DNA of 21,811 bases from positions 1 through 21,811 of the forward strand of contig CAZHGH010000054.1 in assembly GCA_964531205.1 (NCBI GenBank), given 5' to 3'. Below, in pieces: positions 15,083 through 21,788 of the stretch. The notes under the pieces were generated by a model that had not been told where the DNA came from, made no database searches, and was given only the letters and a program-made list of their open reading frames with translations. The position numbers and the translations under genes are program-made. The stretch is from JAICWY01 sp964531205 (GTDB lineage Bacteria > Vulcanimicrobiota > Vulcanimicrobiia > Vulcanimicrobiales > Vulcanimicrobiaceae). The stretch's first letter is position 1; the number at the start of each line of letters is the position of its first letter.

Positions 15083-17257
15083 CTAGACTTTTTCGAGCGG
15101 CGCGTATTTGAGCATGACCATCTTCTGCCCAACGTTCGGGAAGTCGATCGTCACCAAACCGTCGCCGCCTGCACCCACTACGTCGCCGATAGTGCCTTCG
15201 CCCCACTTGGGATGGCGTACCCGATCGCCTTTTTTGAGATTCATGTTCATGCCGGCGCCGGCACTCTCGTGAATGGCCACTTCGCGCCAACGTCCGCCCG
15301 CGGGACGCGGAAGCACGACGCCGCCGAGCATCTCGACGTCCGGCATCTCTTCTAAGAAGCGGGACTTTGGATGCGCGAACGTATTGCCGAAGAGCGTACG
15401 CCGTTCCGCATACGAGAGGTACAGGCGATCCATCGCCCGCGTTACGCCGACGTACGCGAGACGGCGCTCTTCTTCGAGCTCCGTCATGTCGACGAGCGCA
15501 CGCGAATGGGGGAACACGCCCTCTTCCAAGCCCGTCAAAAAGACGTTCGGGAATTCGAGTCCCTTCGCACCGTGCAGCGTCATCAGCGTGACGTACGACG
15601 ATTCGGGATCGAGCGCGTCGAGATCGCTGATCAGCGCAATGTTGGCGAGGAAACTCGAAAGCGTCGCTTCCGGTTCGTTCTGTTCGTACTCGCGCGCGAC
15701 GCCAACGAGCTCTTGAAGATTCTCGAGGCGCGTGCGTGCATCGGCGGTGTCTTCGTTGCGCAGTTCTCGAACGTAGCCGGACTCTTCCATCACCGCGACG
15801 AGCAGATCCGCAAGCGAATAATCCGCAAGACGTGACCGCAACGTTTCGATAAGCTCGGCGAAGCGCTCCAGCTCCTTCGTCTTCTTCGGAACCGCTTTCT
15901 TCAGCAGTTCCTTATCGAAAACGGCTTGGCCGACCGACATGCCGGCCGCATTTGCTGCTTGCACGAGGCTCGCGAGCGTCTGTTGCCCGATGCTGCGCCG
16001 CGGAACGTTGACGATACGCTTGAACGCGATCGCGTCGGCCGGGTTCTCGATGTAACGCAGATACGCAATGACGTCTTTGATTTCTGCGCGCGCATAGAAT
16101 CCTACGCCGCCGACGACGCGGTATGGAATGCCCTCGGAGATCAGCGCTTCTTCGAAGACGCGCGACTGCGCGTTCGTCCGGTAGAGCACGAGGAAATCAC
16201 GATAGGCCGAGCCTTCGCGCACGAGTTCCTTGATTTTCTCGACGACGTAGCGCGCTTCGGAACGTTCGGTGTCGGCTCCGAACGCCGTAATCTTCTCACC
16301 CGTCGAGCGGCTCGTGAAGAGTTTCTTCGGCTGGCGCGTCTTGTTGTTCGCAACAAGCGCGTTGGCAGCGTCTAGAATCGTCTGCGTGCTGCGATAGTTT
16401 TCTTCGAGCGTGAAGACCTTCGCACCCGGGAAATCGTTCTCGAAACGCAAGATCATCTTGTAATCGCTGCCGCGCCACGAATAGATCGACTGATCGTCGT
16501 CGCCGACGACCGTCACATTCTTATGCTTGTCCGCGAGAATCGCGATTAGTTTGTACTGCGCGAAGTTGACGTCTTGATACTCGTCAACCAGAACGTACTG
16601 AAACTTCTTCTGCCATTTCGTGCGCGTCGTTTCATCTTTTTCGAACAGGTCGATCGTGCGGACGATGAGATCGTCGAAATCGAGGCTGTTCGATTCCGCC
16701 ATGCGCCGTTCGTACTCGGCGTACACGTTGCCGAAACGCTCGCCGAGGAACGACGTATTGCGCTCGTGATACTGCTCCGGCCAAATGAGTGCGTTCTTCG
16801 CTTTGCTGATTTCTGCAATGCATGCGCCGGCGGTCATCTGCCGTTCGTCGTAGTCGAGATCGGCGATGATTTCTTTAACCAGCGAGCGTTGATCGGCGTC
16901 GTCGATAATAGCGAAGTTCGACGAGATGCCGGCGCGGCCGCCGTCGCGGCGCAGAATGCGGACGCACATCGAATGAAACGTGCCGACCCAAAGATCGCGC
17001 GCAGCGTTGCCGACCATGCGTTCGAGACGCGATTTCATCTCGCCGGCAGCTTTATTCGTAAAGGTTACCGCCAGAATACGATCCGGCGCAATTTCCAATT
17101 CACCCAGCAAATACGCAATGCGATGCGTAAGCACGCGCGTCTTGCCGCTTCCTGCGCCGGCGAAAATCAGGCACGGTCCGTTCGCATGGCGAACAGCGGC
17201 GGCTTGCACGTCGTTAAGGGCTTCGGTCTCCGTGATCATCCCGCATATCTTCGCCAT
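15083..17257 (-). CDS. pcrA: PcrA/UvrD-type superfamily 1A DNA helicase
   Basis: A 724-residue 3'-5' helicase acting in nucleotide excision repair, replication restart and removal of RecA filaments. Motifs in order: Q-motif LNDVQAAAV, Walker A AGAGSGKT with K39, DEYQD (225-229), GDDDQSIYSWRG (252-263), EENYRS, TLHGAKGLEF and AYVGVTRA. The C-terminal Tudor-like domain (GDRVRHPKWGEGTIGDVVG), which contacts RNA polymerase in PcrA, is present. The length is normal. The ATG at 17257 is used here; an ATG at 17239 (MITETEALNDVQ) is also credible because the first begins only about twelve bases after a strong hairpin. It lies between the glycan genes and dapB on the same strand. Confidence 0.94.
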   Translation of the reverse strand: MAKICGMITETEALNDVQAAAVRHANGPCLIFAGAGSGKTRVLTHRIAYLLGELEIAPDRILAVTFTNKAAGEMKSRLERMVGNAARDLWVGTFHSMCVRILRRDGGRAGISSNFAIIDDADQRSLVKEIIADLDYDERQMTAGACIAEISKAKNALIWPEQYHERNTSFLGERFGNVYAEYERRMAESNSLDFDDLIVRTIDLFEKDETTRTKWQKKFQYVLVDEYQDVNFAQYKLIAILADKHKNVTVVGDDDQSIYSWRGSDYKMILRFENDFPGAKVFTLEENYRSTQTILDAANALVANNKTRQPKKLFTSRSTGEKITAFGADTERSEARYVVEKIKELVREGSAYRDFLVLYRTNAQSRVFEEALISEGIPYRVVGGVGFYARAEIKDVIAYLRYIENPADAIAFKRIVNVPRRSIGQQTLASLVQAANAAGMSVGQAVFDKELLKKAVPKKTKELERFAELIETLRSRLADYSLADLLVAVMEESGYVRELRNEDTADARTRLENLQELVGVAREYEQNEPEATLSSFLANIALISDLDALDPESSYVTLMTLHGAKGLEFPNVFLTGLEEGVFPHSRALVDMTELEEERRLAYVGVTRAMDRLYLSYAERRTLFGNTFAHPKSRFLEEMPDVEMLGGVVLPRPAGGRWREVAIHESAGAGMNMNLKKGDRVRHPKWGEGTIGDVVGAGGDGLVTIDFPNVGQKMVMLKYAPLEKV

Positions 17258-17268
17258 GCGTGCAAATA

Positions 17269-17292
17269 CGGCCTAGTGGTGTCACTAGGCCG
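17269..17292 (-). terminator. Hairpin between the glycosidase-like gene and pcrA
   Basis: A perfect 10-bp stem, CGGCCTAGTG and CACTAGGCCG, closes a four-base loop. On the minus strand it lies 24 bases past the stop of the gene at 17317 and is followed by TATTTGC, a poor U-tract. It may be a weak intrinsic terminator, or a 5' hairpin in the pcrA message, whose ATG follows 11 bases later. Confidence 0.55.
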
Positions 17293-17316
17293 CGATAAAT
17301 GTAGCAGGTACCGTGA

Positions 17317-18363
17317 TTAGCGAGCGACGGAAAGTGAGGCTGCGGGCCGTGCCGCGAGTGCGTATGCGCTGGCTAAGTACGCGAGCGTCGACTCGGCGCC
17401 CATGTTCATATTAACCGTCGTCTCATTCAGTCCGTCGAGGCAACCGCCGTTACGTGCCATGACGATGCCGCGCGAGTTGCGGCCATAGTACCAATCCAAG
17501 GCGGCTTGCGCCGTCGCGCGGTGCGCCGGATCGGCGGTCGCGTCGTAGGCCACGAGCGCAGCATCGAGCATCGCCACGCCTTCAAGCGGCTGCTGGCAAT
17601 AGCGCGGCTTCACGCCGCCGCGGCGATACCAGCCCTCGTTACCGACCGGCACGTAGATACCGTTCTCAACCGTGACGCTTTCGTAGAACTGGAACGTGCG
17701 TAGACCGATCGCGATGAGTTCATCGTCCCGCAGCGTGAGGCCGGCGCGCAACATCGCCTCCGGCAAGCGCGCGTTGTCGTACGTCATCTCGTTTTCGAAC
17801 CAATGCCAGCCGGCGTCGCGCGTCTCGAGATAACGCTCCTTCAGATTATCCGCAAGAGCTCGCAGGTGGCGCCGGTACTGCGGAATTTCACCGTCGGCAA
17901 CACTGGCCTCACAAGCATGCGCGAGGCCGATGACCGCATATGCTTGCGAACGCGTGTACTGCAGCCAGTCGATTGCGTTGAGCGCCTTGCCGAACAGCTT
18001 CTTGCATACGCGGCGCCACGACGCGCGGGGCGCATTGCGCATGCCGAAGCCAAGCGACCACATCGCGCGGCCGACCGAGTCGTGCGTTCCAACCGCGTCG
18101 AGCCACGAGCGATCGTATCCCATAAAGTTATGGAAACGTCCGTCGTCGAGCTGCGCGTCATGCAAGAACGCAAGATACGTCGACGCGAGACGTTCCGCAA
18201 CACCGTCATGCGGATCGATGTCGAGTTTTTGCAGCGTGACGATGAAGGCGCGCGCGACGTCGTCCGTGCAATAGCCGGTCGATCGGTTCGGCACGTCCTC
18301 GACGGCATGCTGAATCACACCCACGTCGTCGCTCAGTGCGATCAAATGTTCCAGCGTCGGCAA
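17317..18363 (-). CDS. Six-hairpin (alpha/alpha) glycosidase-like protein
   Basis: A protein of about 348 residues made of repeated helical hairpins typical of alpha/alpha-toroid glycosidases. Recognisable parts are HAVEDVPNRSTGYCTDDVARA (start of the barrel), RFHNFMGYDRSWLDAVGTHD, WHWFENEMTYDNARLPEAML, and RRGGVKPRYCQQPLEGVAML. No signal peptide is present, so it is probably cytoplasmic. Proteins of this kind are often encoded next to, or fused to, GT4 glycosyltransferases, as here (19 bases after one), but the reaction has not been established to my knowledge. The start is uncertain: TTG 18363 is the first ordinary start codon, with a CTG at 18390 possible. Do not assume hydrolysis; catalytic acids are not assigned. 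Confidence 0.72.
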   Translation of the reverse strand: MPTLEHLIALSDDVGVIQHAVEDVPNRSTGYCTDDVARAFIVTLQKLDIDPHDGVAERLASTYLAFLHDAQLDDGRFHNFMGYDRSWLDAVGTHDSVGRAMWSLGFGMRNAPRASWRRVCKKLFGKALNAIDWLQYTRSQAYAVIGLAHACEASVADGEIPQYRRHLRALADNLKERYLETRDAGWHWFENEMTYDNARLPEAMLRAGLTLRDDELIAIGLRTFQFYESVTVENGIYVPVGNEGWYRRGGVKPRYCQQPLEGVAMLDAALVAYDATADPAHRATAQAALDWYYGRNSRGIVMARNGGCLDGLNETTVNMNMGAESTLAYLASAYALAARPAASLSVAR

Positions 18364-18382
18364 CGACCGAACGCCGTCAAAC

Positions 18383-19585
18383 CTATGCAGAATGAATCAG
18401 CTCCAGTTCTTGCGGTGCAAGCTCTCCGAACAGCTTGCCGTATTCCTCGGCTACGTGAGGCCAGGTCATCTGGCGTCCGAAGCGGTACGCGCGGCGCTCC
18501 GTGGCGCGGCGCAGCGCCGGATCGTCCAATAAAGCTGTTACGATGTGCGCGATCGACGCAGCATCGCGGAACTTGCACAAGAAGCCGCGATGATTCGCGA
18601 GCACTTCTTCTGCGTACAAGTACGGCGTGGAAACGATCGCCTTGCCGCAGCCTACTGCATACGCAAGCGTTCCGCTCACGATTTGCGTCGGATTGAGATA
18701 CGGCGTTAAGTAGATGTCCGTCGCCTCGAGATAGCTGACCAATTCGTCGAAATCGAGATATTTGTCGATCAGCTGCACGTTATGCGTCAAACCGAAATCG
18801 CGCACGAGCTGCTGCAGCGATTGGCGATATGATTCGCCTTCTTGCCGGCGTACGACGGGATGCGTTTCGCCGAGGATAAGGTAGAGCGTTTCGGGATGAC
18901 GATCGACGACGTAACGCATCGCTTCGATCGCGTATTCCAAACCTTTACCGCGATTGATGAGCCCGAACGTCGAGATCACCATGCGCTGACCGATGCCGAA
19001 CGACGCTTTCGCCGCGTCGGTGCTGCGGAACGGCACGTCGGGCACGCCATGATGAATCACGCGAACACGATTCGGATCGATTCCGTAGACGCGCGCAAGA
19101 AGATCGCGTCCCGTTTCAGACAGAACGACGACAATCGTTGAATAGCGGCACAGCTCGCGCGTCACGCGCAGCATCGTTTCATCCGGTTCGGGAAGCACGG
19201 TATGGAGCGTGAGCGCAACGGGCTTTTCGACCGCTTTCAGCATGTCGATAAGCCACTCGCCGCGTTCGCCGCCGAAGAGACCGTATTCGTGCTGGATGTT
19301 GAGCATCTGCGCAGGATGCGCATTGACGATGGCCGCCACGTCGTGATAGCACTCACGCCGGTCCTGCTGCAGACGTGCGACGACCTCGGGCCCGTACTGA
19401 CGCACTTCACCACCCGGCTCGTCAATTGCAATGATTTCGCTGCTCGTGTGAAACGCACGATCGAACGAATCAACGACGTCCTTTGTGAAGGTCGCGATTC
19501 CGCACTCCCGGGGAGGGAAGGAGCCCATGAAGAGGGTGCGCGGAACAGAGACCACGGCTAGCGTGTCCGAGGGTCTACCTAACAC
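18383..19585 (-). CDS. GT4-family glycosyltransferase
   Basis: A 400-residue GT-B fold enzyme that uses a nucleotide-sugar donor. The N-terminal domain begins RTLFMGSFPPRECGIATFT, typical of a GT4 subgroup, and has NIQHEYGLFGG (about 96-106). The donor domain has STFGLINRGKGLEYAIEAM (about 205-223), ILGETHP, and the region PYLNPTQIVSGTLAYAVGCG with a following YAEE near 325-327. I chose the GTG at 19585 because GGAG lies six bases upstream; a TTG at 19597 extends the frame but has no such site. A 147-base leader separates it from the sugar-nucleotide gene. It probably builds a cell-surface glycan with its neighbours; donor and acceptor are unknown. Confidence 0.88.
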   Translation of the reverse strand: MLGRPSDTLAVVSVPRTLFMGSFPPRECGIATFTKDVVDSFDRAFHTSSEIIAIDEPGGEVRQYGPEVVARLQQDRRECYHDVAAIVNAHPAQMLNIQHEYGLFGGERGEWLIDMLKAVEKPVALTLHTVLPEPDETMLRVTRELCRYSTIVVVLSETGRDLLARVYGIDPNRVRVIHHGVPDVPFRSTDAAKASFGIGQRMVISTFGLINRGKGLEYAIEAMRYVVDRHPETLYLILGETHPVVRRQEGESYRQSLQQLVRDFGLTHNVQLIDKYLDFDELVSYLEATDIYLTPYLNPTQIVSGTLAYAVGCGKAIVSTPYLYAEEVLANHRGFLCKFRDAASIAHIVTALLDDPALRRATERRAYRFGRQMTWPHVAEEYGKLFGELAPQELELIHSA

Positions 19586-19732
19586 CAAGATCTCCAAACG
19601 CCAGCTGGGAGAGAATTCTCGAAGTGGCAGGTGGGCAAAGCTGGCGGCTACCCCCCTGCGGCGACGAGCAACTTATACCCCTCGCCTCATAAAGGATAAA
19701 CCTTTGGACCCGCTCAGGGTTGCGCTTGGCTG
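19586..19732 (-). promoter_or_regulatory. Possible structured leader RNA of the GT4 gene
   Basis: This 147-base gap carries several complementary segments on the minus strand. GCAGG-GGG (19652-19659) pairs with CCC-A-CCTGC (19627-19635). CGCCAGC (19640-19646) pairs with GCTGGCG (19599-19605). TCTCC (19608-19612) pairs with the ribosome-binding GGAGA (19591-19595). AAAGG and CCTTT form a small hairpin near 19690-19705. Some of these helices exclude each other, as in a translational switch. I could not match any riboswitch consensus I know. A possible -10 (TATAAG, 19672-19677) lacks a good -35. Confidence 0.4.
19592..19595 (-). promoter_or_regulatory. Ribosome-binding site deciding the GT4 start
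   Basis: GGAG on the minus strand lies exactly six bases before GTG 19585. It can pair, as GGAGA (19591-19595), with TCTCC at 19608-19612, so it may be masked in one leader fold. Confidence 0.65.
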
Positions 19733-20812
19733 CTAAGCGCCGATGGGCGCTGTCGGGCCGACTCTTCCGCCTTCCGGAACGATCGTTTCCGCTTCGATGA
19801 CGACGTCGTGGCCCAGGACGCTGCCGCGGCTCACTTTCGCGCCCTCGCCGACGCGCGCTCCGCTCGCAATGATCGCTTCTTCAATGGTTGCGCCGCGCTG
19901 GACGGTGACGTTGTCCCAAAGCACGGAATCTTCTATACGCGCGCCTGCGTCGACGATGCACCCGTCGCCGAGTACGACGTTCGGTCCAACTTTTGCCGTG
20001 TCGTCGATTTGCACGCCGTCACCGATGAACACCGGCGCGATGACGTTACTGCCGTGCGCAGTCGATTTTCCAGGTCCGTTGATTCCGGGCTCAAGGCGCA
20101 GCGGCATCGTGCCGTTCAGAATGTCGCGATGCGCGCTGAGATAATGCTCCGGGCGGCCCAGATCGATCCAGTAATCGTCCGTCGTGTACGCATAAAGCGC
20201 GTGATTGCCGGCGAGAATCTTTGGGAACGTTTCGCGTTCGATTGAAACGTTGCGTCCCGGCGGGATCATCTTCAGGACTTCGGGTTCGAGCAGATACGTG
20301 CCGGCATTCACTTCGTTCGTCGGCTCGGTGCCTTTCGGCGGCTTCTCAACGAACTGTGAAATGCGTCCGCTCTCGTCGTGCACAACGCAGCCGAACGCGC
20401 TCGGATCTTCTACTTTAATAAGATGAAGAGCGCCGAGGCCGCCCTTCTCTTTGTGGTAGTCGATCATTGCTTGCAGATCGAGGCTGGTGAGCACGTCGCC
20501 GTTTAAAACGAAGAACGGACCGTTGATGTGCTGCTCGACGTTTTTGATCGCACCCGCGGTCCCCAGCGGTTCGTCCTCGATAACGTAAGTAATTTTCATG
20601 CCGAGGCGCGAGCCGTCGCCGAAGTATTCCGTGATCGCTTGCGGCATGTAGCCCGCCGGCAGAATGACGTCGCGAATTCCAACTTCGTACAGACGCTCGA
20701 GCGTGCGCGCGAGAAACGGCACGTTCATGATCGGCACCATCGGTTTGGGCGTACCAAATGTAAGCGGACGCAGCCGGGTACCCTCACCGCCGACCAACAC
20801 GATTGCCTGCAC
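19733..20812 (-). CDS. NDP-sugar pyrophosphorylase, mannose-1-phosphate guanylyltransferase-like (paralogue 2)
   Basis: A 359-residue nucleotidyltransferase with canonical GGEGTRLRPLT (8-18) and PKPMVP, GTAGAIKN, VLNGDVLTS, DYWIDLGRPEHYL and a C-terminal left-handed helix of hexapeptide repeats (VFIGDGVQIDDTAKVGPNVV). It resembles ManC-type enzymes making GDP-mannose, but glucose-1-phosphate enzymes are close, so the sugar is not certain. The start is GTG 20812, fixed by a GGAGG six bases upstream; the longer frame to 20851 encodes unrelated residues and was rejected. It precedes the GT4 gene and probably supplies its donor, directly or through further modification. Confidence 0.87.
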   Translation of the reverse strand: MQAIVLVGGEGTRLRPLTFGTPKPMVPIMNVPFLARTLERLYEVGIRDVILPAGYMPQAITEYFGDGSRLGMKITYVIEDEPLGTAGAIKNVEQHINGPFFVLNGDVLTSLDLQAMIDYHKEKGGLGALHLIKVEDPSAFGCVVHDESGRISQFVEKPPKGTEPTNEVNAGTYLLEPEVLKMIPPGRNVSIERETFPKILAGNHALYAYTTDDYWIDLGRPEHYLSAHRDILNGTMPLRLEPGINGPGKSTAHGSNVIAPVFIGDGVQIDDTAKVGPNVVLGDGCIVDAGARIEDSVLWDNVTVQRGATIEEAIIASGARVGEGAKVSRGSVLGHDVVIEAETIVPEGGRVGPTAPIGA

Positions 20813-20818
20813 GAAGAA

Positions 20819-20823
20819 CCTCC
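20819..20823 (-). promoter_or_regulatory. Strong Shine-Dalgarno fixing the GTG start of the sugar-nucleotide gene
   Basis: GGAGG on the minus strand with a six-base spacer to GTG 20812. It rules out the in-frame ATG-like start 39 bases upstream, which would place this site inside the coding region. Confidence 0.8.
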
Positions 20824-20842
20824 GGAACGGAAAGAAAGCAAG

Positions 20843-20862
20843 GAGGCACAATGTTGCGCCTC
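20843..20862 (-). promoter_or_regulatory. Leader hairpin of the sugar-nucleotide gene
   Basis: The minus-strand sequence GAGGCGCAACATTGTGCCTC forms an eight-pair stem (one G-U) with a four-base loop ACAT. It is followed by a pyrimidine-rich CCTTGCTTTCTTTCC leading into the GGAGG site. It could be an attenuator, a 5' stabiliser, or at DNA level an imperfect operator. Confidence 0.45.
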
Positions 20863-20922
20863 TCTGTTGGGGTATTCCCTGCGAGCGTTATGGCCGAAAC
20901 GCGGTCGCTCGCTGACGGGCGC

Positions 20923-20951
20923 GGCAACATTTTGGCAACAAATCGGCAATA
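20923..20951. repeat. Three 11-bp-phased direct repeats (GGCAA core)
   Basis: GGCAACA at 20923-20929 and 20934-20940, then GGCAATA at 20945-20951, each starting exactly 11 bases after the one before. The last ends 11 bases upstream of the -35 of the nuclease promoter. Direct repeats at helical phase are usual for OmpR/PhoB-type response regulators, but the regulator is unknown. Confidence 0.6.
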
Positions 20952-20961
20952 CTATGTTCGA

Positions 20962-20990
20962 TAGACAAACGAACATACGTTCGATATAAT
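20962..20990 (+). promoter_or_regulatory. Strong sigma70-type promoter of the HNH gene, probably leaderless
   Basis: -35 TAGACA (20962-20967), a 17-base spacer and a perfect -10 TATAAT (20985-20990). The ATG at 20997 begins seven bases after the -10, where transcription should start, so the message would have little or no leader. No ribosome-binding sequence is present in TGCTGT before the ATG, which fits leaderless translation. Confidence 0.75.
20970..20983. promoter_or_regulatory. SOS-box-like operator in the promoter spacer
   Basis: CGAACATACGTTCG has five-base inverted arms around ATAC and agrees with the CGAAC-N4-GTTC LexA-box core known from Bacillus and actinobacteria. It lies wholly between -35 and -10, an ideal repressor position. 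A further half-site, ATGTTCG (20954-20960), pairs as an inverted repeat with CGAACAT (20970-20976). LexA binding is inferred; no lexA gene is in the window. Confidence 0.6.
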
Positions 20991-20996
20991 TGCTGT

Positions 20997-21611
20997 ATGG
21001 GTAAGCGGGTGTATGACTGGAAAGCGATTCAGCAGTATCACGATGAGGGGCATAGTTTTGTGGAGTGCCACGCGCGTTTTGGGTTCACGCATACGGCTTG
21101 GGTGAAGGCAATTAAGCGCGGCGAGCTGGTTGCGCGCTTCAGAAAAGATGGCTCGCCGGTAACCGATCCAAGTGATCGCCGACGTATATACGACTGGGCT
21201 CAGGTGCAAGCATATTACGACGAGGGGCACTCATTTCGCGAATGCCAAGAACGGTTTGGCTTCAGTAACGCTTCATGGCACAAAGCCACGAAACGCGACG
21301 AGATCAAACCTCGCCCACCCGGAATGCCGCTATCTCAACTTCTTAGTGGGCCGCGATGCCGCACACACTTGAAGTCCCGCTTGTTGAAAGCAGGCCTACT
21401 GATTAACCGTTGCGAGGAATGCGGTATTGAGTCGTGGCTCGGCAGACGGCTAAGTATGCATATCGACCATATAAACGGCGTGCGCGATGACCACCGTCTA
21501 GAGAATTTGCGCATGCTTTGCCCAAATTGCCACAGCCAAACGGAGACGTACGGCGGGCGAAACGCAAAGAAGCGGCGCCGGTCCTTGCATGACCAGGCGG
21601 AGGCGGTGTAG
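20997..21611 (+). CDS. HNH endonuclease with duplicated N-terminal DNA-binding module
   Basis: A 204-residue protein. Residues about 6-43 and 65-103 are two copies of one helix-turn-helix-like module, sharing YDW, DEGHSF, EC, RFGF and W-K-A-x-K-R-x-E. The C-terminal HNH domain has zinc cysteines C139, C142, C175 and C178 (CEECG, CPNC), the core MHIDHINGVRDDHRLENL with H155, D157, H158 and N170, and the closing CHSQTETYGGRN. Proteins with this HNH ending occur widely in actinobacteria and some other phyla; their role is not established. It is next to tRNA genes and has a promoter with an SOS-like box, which suggests a DNA-damage-linked or mobile-nuclease function. No recognisable partner gene is present. 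Confidence 0.85.
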   Translation: MGKRVYDWKAIQQYHDEGHSFVECHARFGFTHTAWVKAIKRGELVARFRKDGSPVTDPSDRRRIYDWAQVQAYYDEGHSFRECQERFGFSNASWHKATKRDEIKPRPPGMPLSQLLSGPRCRTHLKSRLLKAGLLINRCEECGIESWLGRRLSMHIDHINGVRDDHRLENLRMLCPNCHSQTETYGGRNAKKRRRSLHDQAEAV

Positions 21612-21617
21612 TATAAC
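21612..21617 (+). promoter_or_regulatory. Probable -10 of the tRNA transcript
   Basis: TATAAC starts one base after the TAG stop of the HNH gene and is 12 bases before the tRNA-Gln 5' end. A TGACCA at 21590-21595 (16-base spacer) could be the -35. The promoter would then overlap the nuclease 3' end. Confidence 0.4.
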
Positions 21618-21629
21618 CGTCGCTGCTAT

Positions 21630-21703
21630 TCCCGGGTAGTTCAATTGGCAGAACGTCGCGCTCTGAACGCGAATGCTTGGAGGTTCGAGTCCTTCCCCGG
21701 GAG
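21630..21703 (+). tRNA. tRNA-Gln(CTG)
   Basis: A full cloverleaf. Acceptor TCCCGGG (21630-21636) pairs with CCCGGGA (21696-21702). The D stem is GTTC/GAAC. The anticodon stem TCGCG/CGCGA holds loop CTCTGAA, giving anticodon CTG (21663-21665). The T arm is GGAGG-TTCGAGT-CCTTC. The weak first pair (T-A) is typical of glutamine tRNAs, and the discriminator is G. CCA is not encoded. The variable loop appears to be six bases. Confidence 0.93.
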
Positions 21704-21706
21704 CGC

Positions 21707-21779
21707 GGCCCTATCGTCTAGAGGCCTAGGACGCCGCCCTCTCACGGCGGTAACGCGGGTTCGAATCCCGCTGGGGCTA
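21707..21779 (+). tRNA. tRNA-Glu(CTC)
   Basis: A full cloverleaf beginning three bases after tRNA-Gln. The anticodon stem CCGCC/GGCGG holds loop CTCTCAC, giving anticodon CTC (21741-21743). The T arm is GCGGG-TTCGAAT-CCCGC. The acceptor GGCCCTA pairs with TGGGGCT, with G-U wobbles at the first and sixth positions. CCA is not encoded. It is probably co-transcribed with tRNA-Gln and processed apart. Confidence 0.93.
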
Positions 21780-21788
21780 AATTAAATT

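Noticed and set aside
19586..19732. Assignment of the GT4 leader to c-di-GMP, c-di-AMP, cobalamin, TPP or glycine riboswitches, or to 6S or SRP RNA
   Set aside because: I compared remembered consensus cores on both strands; short matches such as GGGGTAGCC or GGGCAAAG occur but the required core order is absent.
20813..20851. Extended start of the sugar-nucleotide transferase (MCLLAFFPFRRFF...)
   Set aside because: The hydrophobic-looking extension contains the GGAGG ribosome-binding site of the real GTG start at 20812.
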